Part shown: positions 6,026-8,048 of the stretch, piece by piece
Position numbering within the stretch: position 1 is the first letter of the stretch
Layout of the letters: each line of letters starts with the position of its first letter
From: Chloroflexota bacterium
GTDB taxonomy: Bacteria > Chloroflexota > Limnocylindria > Limnocylindrales > CSP1-4
Assembly (NCBI GenBank): GCA_013694835.1
Contig: JACDBP010000391.1
Span: 1-8,048 of the forward strand
Direction: 5' to 3'
Length of the DNA: 8,048 nucleotides
The notes under the pieces: generated by a model
The model's input: only the letters and a program-made list of their open reading frames with translations
Database searches by the model: none
What the model was told of the DNA's origin: nothing
Translations under genes and position numbers: made by a program

Positions 6026-6044
6026 GGATCGCGTCCAGCGATCC
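6026..6044 (+). promoter_or_regulatory. Stem-loop immediately upstream of the NYN gene ribosome binding site
   Basis: GGATCGC (6026-6032) and GCGATCC (6038-6044) form a perfect 7-bp stem with a GTCCA loop. The stem ends 4 nt before the AGGAG (6049-6053) that serves the GTG start at 6060, with 6 nt spacing. A helix this close could affect ribosome access or mark a protein binding site, possibly for autoregulation. This is inference from position. Confidence 0.5.
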
Positions 6045-6059
6045 ACACAGGAGACGTGC

Positions 6060-8048
6060 GTGAGCAAGAACGTTGCCGTCTTCGTCGACGTGGCGAACAT
6101 CTTCTACGCGGCCAAGGCCGCGGGAGTCGATATCGACTACGTGACGTTGTTGAAGGCGGCCATCGCAGGGCGGGACTTCGTCCGAGCCTATGCCTACACG
6201 GGGCTCGACCCGGAAAACGAGAACCAGCGCCAGTTCCACTCCTTCCTGGCGCGGAACAGCTACAAGGTCGTGAGCAAGGACATCCGCAAGTACGGCGACG
6301 GCCGCATCAAGGCGAACCTCGACATCGAGCTCGTCGTCGACATGATGAAGCTCTCGCGGAACCTGGATGTGGCGGTCGTCATCTCCGGTGACGGCGACTT
6401 CGCTCCGGCCATCCGAGCCGTCCAGGAGATGGGCGTGCGCGTCGAGGTCATCAGCTTCCGGGGCAACACGAGCTCGGACCTGATCGAGGCGGCCGACGTG
6501 TTCACCGACATCGTCCAGCTGGCACGGGTCGATACCGGTAGCTCCCGCAGCGGCCGGCGCGTCGCTGCGGAGGGGGACCTGTCGATGACGGAAGTCCCGG
6601 ACAAGGAGACCGAGGGACTGGCCAGGCGCCGACGCGGCGGAGCCAGCCGCCGGGGCGAGCGTACGGCCGATCGCACGGGCGAAGGCCGGACGGCGGTGCT
6701 GCGCGAGCGCGAACGCGTGGCCGCGCCGGTCGAGTTGCGGAACGGCCACCCAAGCGAGGGAGAGCCCGTCGGGCTGCCCGGCAACCTGATCGTGCTGCCG
6801 GGCGAGAAGCTGTCGCGCGCAGGCCGCGCGGCCGCCGGCAGCTCCTCGGACATCGAGCGGACGGCGTTCGATGACGTCCAGGACGTCGACGAGCTCGACG
6901 ATGCGGCCACCGCTGCCTACGAGGCCGCCGCGGAGCGTGGCGAGATTCCCGTCATCGTTGGCGACCAGACGGGCGATGATGGCACCGGCGATGGTCGGCG
7001 CCGCCGCCGGCGCCGGGGCGGTCGAGGTCGAGGCCGGGGCAGAAGCGGCGAACAGGAGTTCGCCGCCGAGGCACCGCTGGACCTTGTCTCGCGAATCGAG
7101 TCCGCTCCGGATGGCGCTGCCGTCAGCGGCGAGGCGCTCCACGCCGAGGCGCTCGACGCCGAGGCGCTCGACGCCGAGGCACTCGAGGACGAGGAGATGG
7201 ACGAGCCCCAGGCGATCCGTCTGCCGCAGCACTCGACGTTCGGCTCGGTCTGGGACAGCCAGCTCGGTGTCCCCACGCAGCCGATCCTTCCTACCGGCGC
7301 GCTCGGGGAAGACGAGTTCGAGGACGAGCCCGAGATCCCCGAGTACCTGCTGGCCGAACGGCAGCGTGGCCAGGCGCAGCGTGGTCGCGGTGCGCCGAAC
7401 CGGATGGGCGGTCGCATGGGCGGTCGCAACGCCGGATACCAGTCCGCCGTGGACCGTGAACGATACGGGCGGGCCGGTGTGCCCACGACCGGATCCTCGT
7501 TCGGGGGACCGCGTCGCGACGACCGGGGCGGTATGCCGGCCTCAGGATCGTCGTTCGGCGGGCCGCGTCGCGACGACCGCGGCGGCCGAACCGGTCCGCG
7601 CCAGGACCGAGATCGACAGGGCGGTCGCGTCCAGGGACAGGGCAGCCAGGGGCAGCGTCCGCCGCGCTCGGACCGGCCCCGCGATGAACGCCCGCCCCAG
7701 CGGGAGCAGCGCGTCACACCCAGCGGCGATCCCTGGACGGAGGTCCCCCCGGAGCTCGAGGAGCTGCTGCGCGAGGAGCTGGCTCGCAAGTCGGGAGCTC
7801 ATCCGCCAGCGCGAAGTCGCGGCACCGACGAAGTGGGCACCGGTGCGAGCGAAGAGGGCTCCCTCGTTCCGACCAGTGGCACCGGCGCAAGCGAGAACGG
7901 CTCCCTCGATCCGACCAGTGTCACCGCGGCAAGCGGCCGCAGCCGCGGGACGCGGGCGCGCGGCACCGGGACCCGCCGTACCGCCTTCGTCGCCGAGACG
8001 GCGTCGACAGGAACAGGGTCCTCCGGCTCGGGCGAGGCTGGACCTGAG
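6060..8048 (+). CDS. NYN/PIN-like RNase domain protein with long Arg/Gly-rich low-complexity tail (3' end outside window)
   Basis: The frame is open for 663 codons to the window end. The start is GTG at 6060, with AGGAG 6 nt upstream. Residues 4-155 form an NYN (LabA-like, PIN-fold) domain: NVAVFVDVANIFY (D10, N13), NLDIELVVDMM (D88, D94), VVISGDGDF (D111, D113) and VEVISFRGNTSSDLIEAAD (128-146). These acidic residues are the expected metal-binding set of PIN-like ribonucleases, so RNA cleavage is likely though the target is unknown. From about 156 on, the chain is low complexity: basic stretches, seven consecutive arginines (313-319) running into GRGRGRGR, acidic tracts and three internal repeats. 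A few ordered-looking islands stand out: LPGNLIVLPGEKL (239-251), TFGSVWDSQLG (393-403), EIPEYLLAERQ (425-435) and a helix WTEVPPELEELLREEL (559-574). The tail resembles RNA-binding or scaffold tails. A long minus-strand frame across it is a codon-bias shadow. Confidence 0.85.
   Translation, partial: MSKNVAVFVDVANIFYAAKAAGVDIDYVTLLKAAIAGRDFVRAYAYTGLDPENENQRQFHSFLARNSYKVVSKDIRKYGDGRIKANLDIELVVDMMKLSRNLDVAVVISGDGDFAPAIRAVQEMGVRVEVISFRGNTSSDLIEAADVFTDIVQLARVDTGSSRSGRRVAAEGDLSMTEVPDKETEGLARRRRGGASRRGERTADRTGEGRTAVLRERERVAAPVELRNGHPSEGEPVGLPGNLIVLPGEKLSRAGRAAAGSSSDIERTAFDDVQDVDELDDAATAAYEAAAERGEIPVIVGDQTGDDGTGDGRRRRRRRGGRGRGRGRSGEQEFAAEAPLDLVSRIESAPDGAAVSGEALHAEALDAEALDAEALEDEEMDEPQAIRLPQHSTFGSVWDSQLGVPTQPILPTGALGEDEFEDEPEIPEYLLAERQRGQAQRGRGAPNRMGGRMGGRNAGYQSAVDRERYGRAGVPTTGSSFGGPRRDDRGGMPASGSSFGGPRRDDRGGRTGPRQDRDRQGGRVQGQGSQGQRPPRSDRPRDERPPQREQRVTPSGDPWTEVPPELEELLREELARKSGAHPPARSRGTDEVGTGASEEGSLVPTSGTGASENGSLDPTSVTAASGRSRGTRARGTGTRRTAFVAETASTGTGSSGSGEAGPE
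7131..7190 (+). repeat. Four 15-bp tandem repeats in the NYN gene (EAL-D/H-A pentapeptide)
   Basis: Units GAGGCGCTCCACGCC, GAGGCGCTCGACGCC (twice, identical) and a diverged GAGGCACTCGAGGAC follow without gaps. They encode EALHA, EALDA, EALDA and EALED. The near identity at DNA level points to recent slippage expansion. The peptide is acidic and helix-prone. Confidence 0.85.
7491..7586 (+). repeat. Two 42-bp repeats in the NYN gene (GSSFGGPRRDDRGG)
   Basis: Copies at 7491-7532 and 7545-7586 both encode GSSFGGPRRDDRGG, separated by 12 bp coding MPAS. The DNA copies differ at a few third positions while the peptide is identical. This fits duplication followed by synonymous drift and selection on the peptide. 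The motif is RG-rich with an aromatic residue, typical of RNA-binding low-complexity tails. Confidence 0.85.
7836..7937 (+). repeat. Two 42-bp repeats plus a partial third near the visible end of the NYN gene
   Basis: Copies at 7836-7877 and 7878-7919 encode GTGASEEGSLVPTS and GTGASENGSLDPTS. A degenerate beginning of a third (7920-7937) encodes VTAASG. They adjoin directly, consistent with tandem duplication. The peptide is Gly/Ser/Thr-rich and probably disordered. Confidence 0.8.

Noticed and set aside
4732..6063. Plus-strand open frame of 443 codons spanning the divergent gap and the GNAT gene
   Set aside because: It overlaps the GNAT gene in another frame, crosses the intergenic hairpins and gives Arg-rich nonsense sequence.
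5754..7232. Minus-strand open frame of 492 codons opposite the NYN gene
   Set aside because: The plus strand encodes a clear NYN domain behind a good ribosome binding site. The minus-strand translation has no domain and simply mirrors biased codons.
7131..7937. Direct repeats considered as a CRISPR array or mobile-element repeats
   Set aside because: All units are multiples of 3 bp, keep the NYN reading frame and have no regular unique spacers. They are coding repeats.

Overview
The window is high-GC DNA from a bacterium, with GTG starts and strong third-position G/C bias. It carries a complete-looking high-affinity branched-chain amino acid (Liv/HAAT) ABC transporter operon on the minus strand and two unrelated genes on the plus strand. 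No ribosomal or other phylogenetic marker is present. The long Arg/Gly-rich NYN protein and the style of the Liv proteins make me lean towards Chloroflexota or a related high-GC lineage, but this is a weak inference.

Minus strand, in transcription order from right to left: a lipoprotein substrate-binding protein (3533-4855), LivH permease (2431-3450, interrupted by an in-frame amber codon at 3202-3204), LivM permease (1221-2417), LivG ATPase (82-1224) and the first 28 codons of LivF (1-85, cut by the window edge). A candidate promoter lies at 5102-5129, which would give a leader of about 240 nt. A GC-rich hairpin separates the binding-protein gene from livH and could explain higher expression of the binding protein. 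From livH onward the genes overlap or nearly touch. Together they would capture an amino-acid-like ligand outside the membrane, pass it through LivH/LivM and drive uptake with LivG/LivF.

Plus strand: a small GNAT-like acetyltransferase (5351-5815) is followed by a 244-bp gap packed with inverted repeats, the last of which abuts the Shine-Dalgarno of the next gene. That gene (6060 to the window end, still open at residue 663) encodes an NYN/PIN-like RNase domain of about 155 residues followed by a very long low-complexity Arg/Gly/acidic tail with three internal tandem repeats.

The most unusual items are: (1) LivG carries an extra segment of about 70 residues with two hydrophobic helices, placed inside the nucleotide-binding domain between Walker A and the Q-loop; (2) the amber codon in livH; (3) the NYN-nuclease plus giant disordered tail, with its structured upstream region. 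I see no CRISPR array, insertion sequence, tRNA, rRNA or phage gene.
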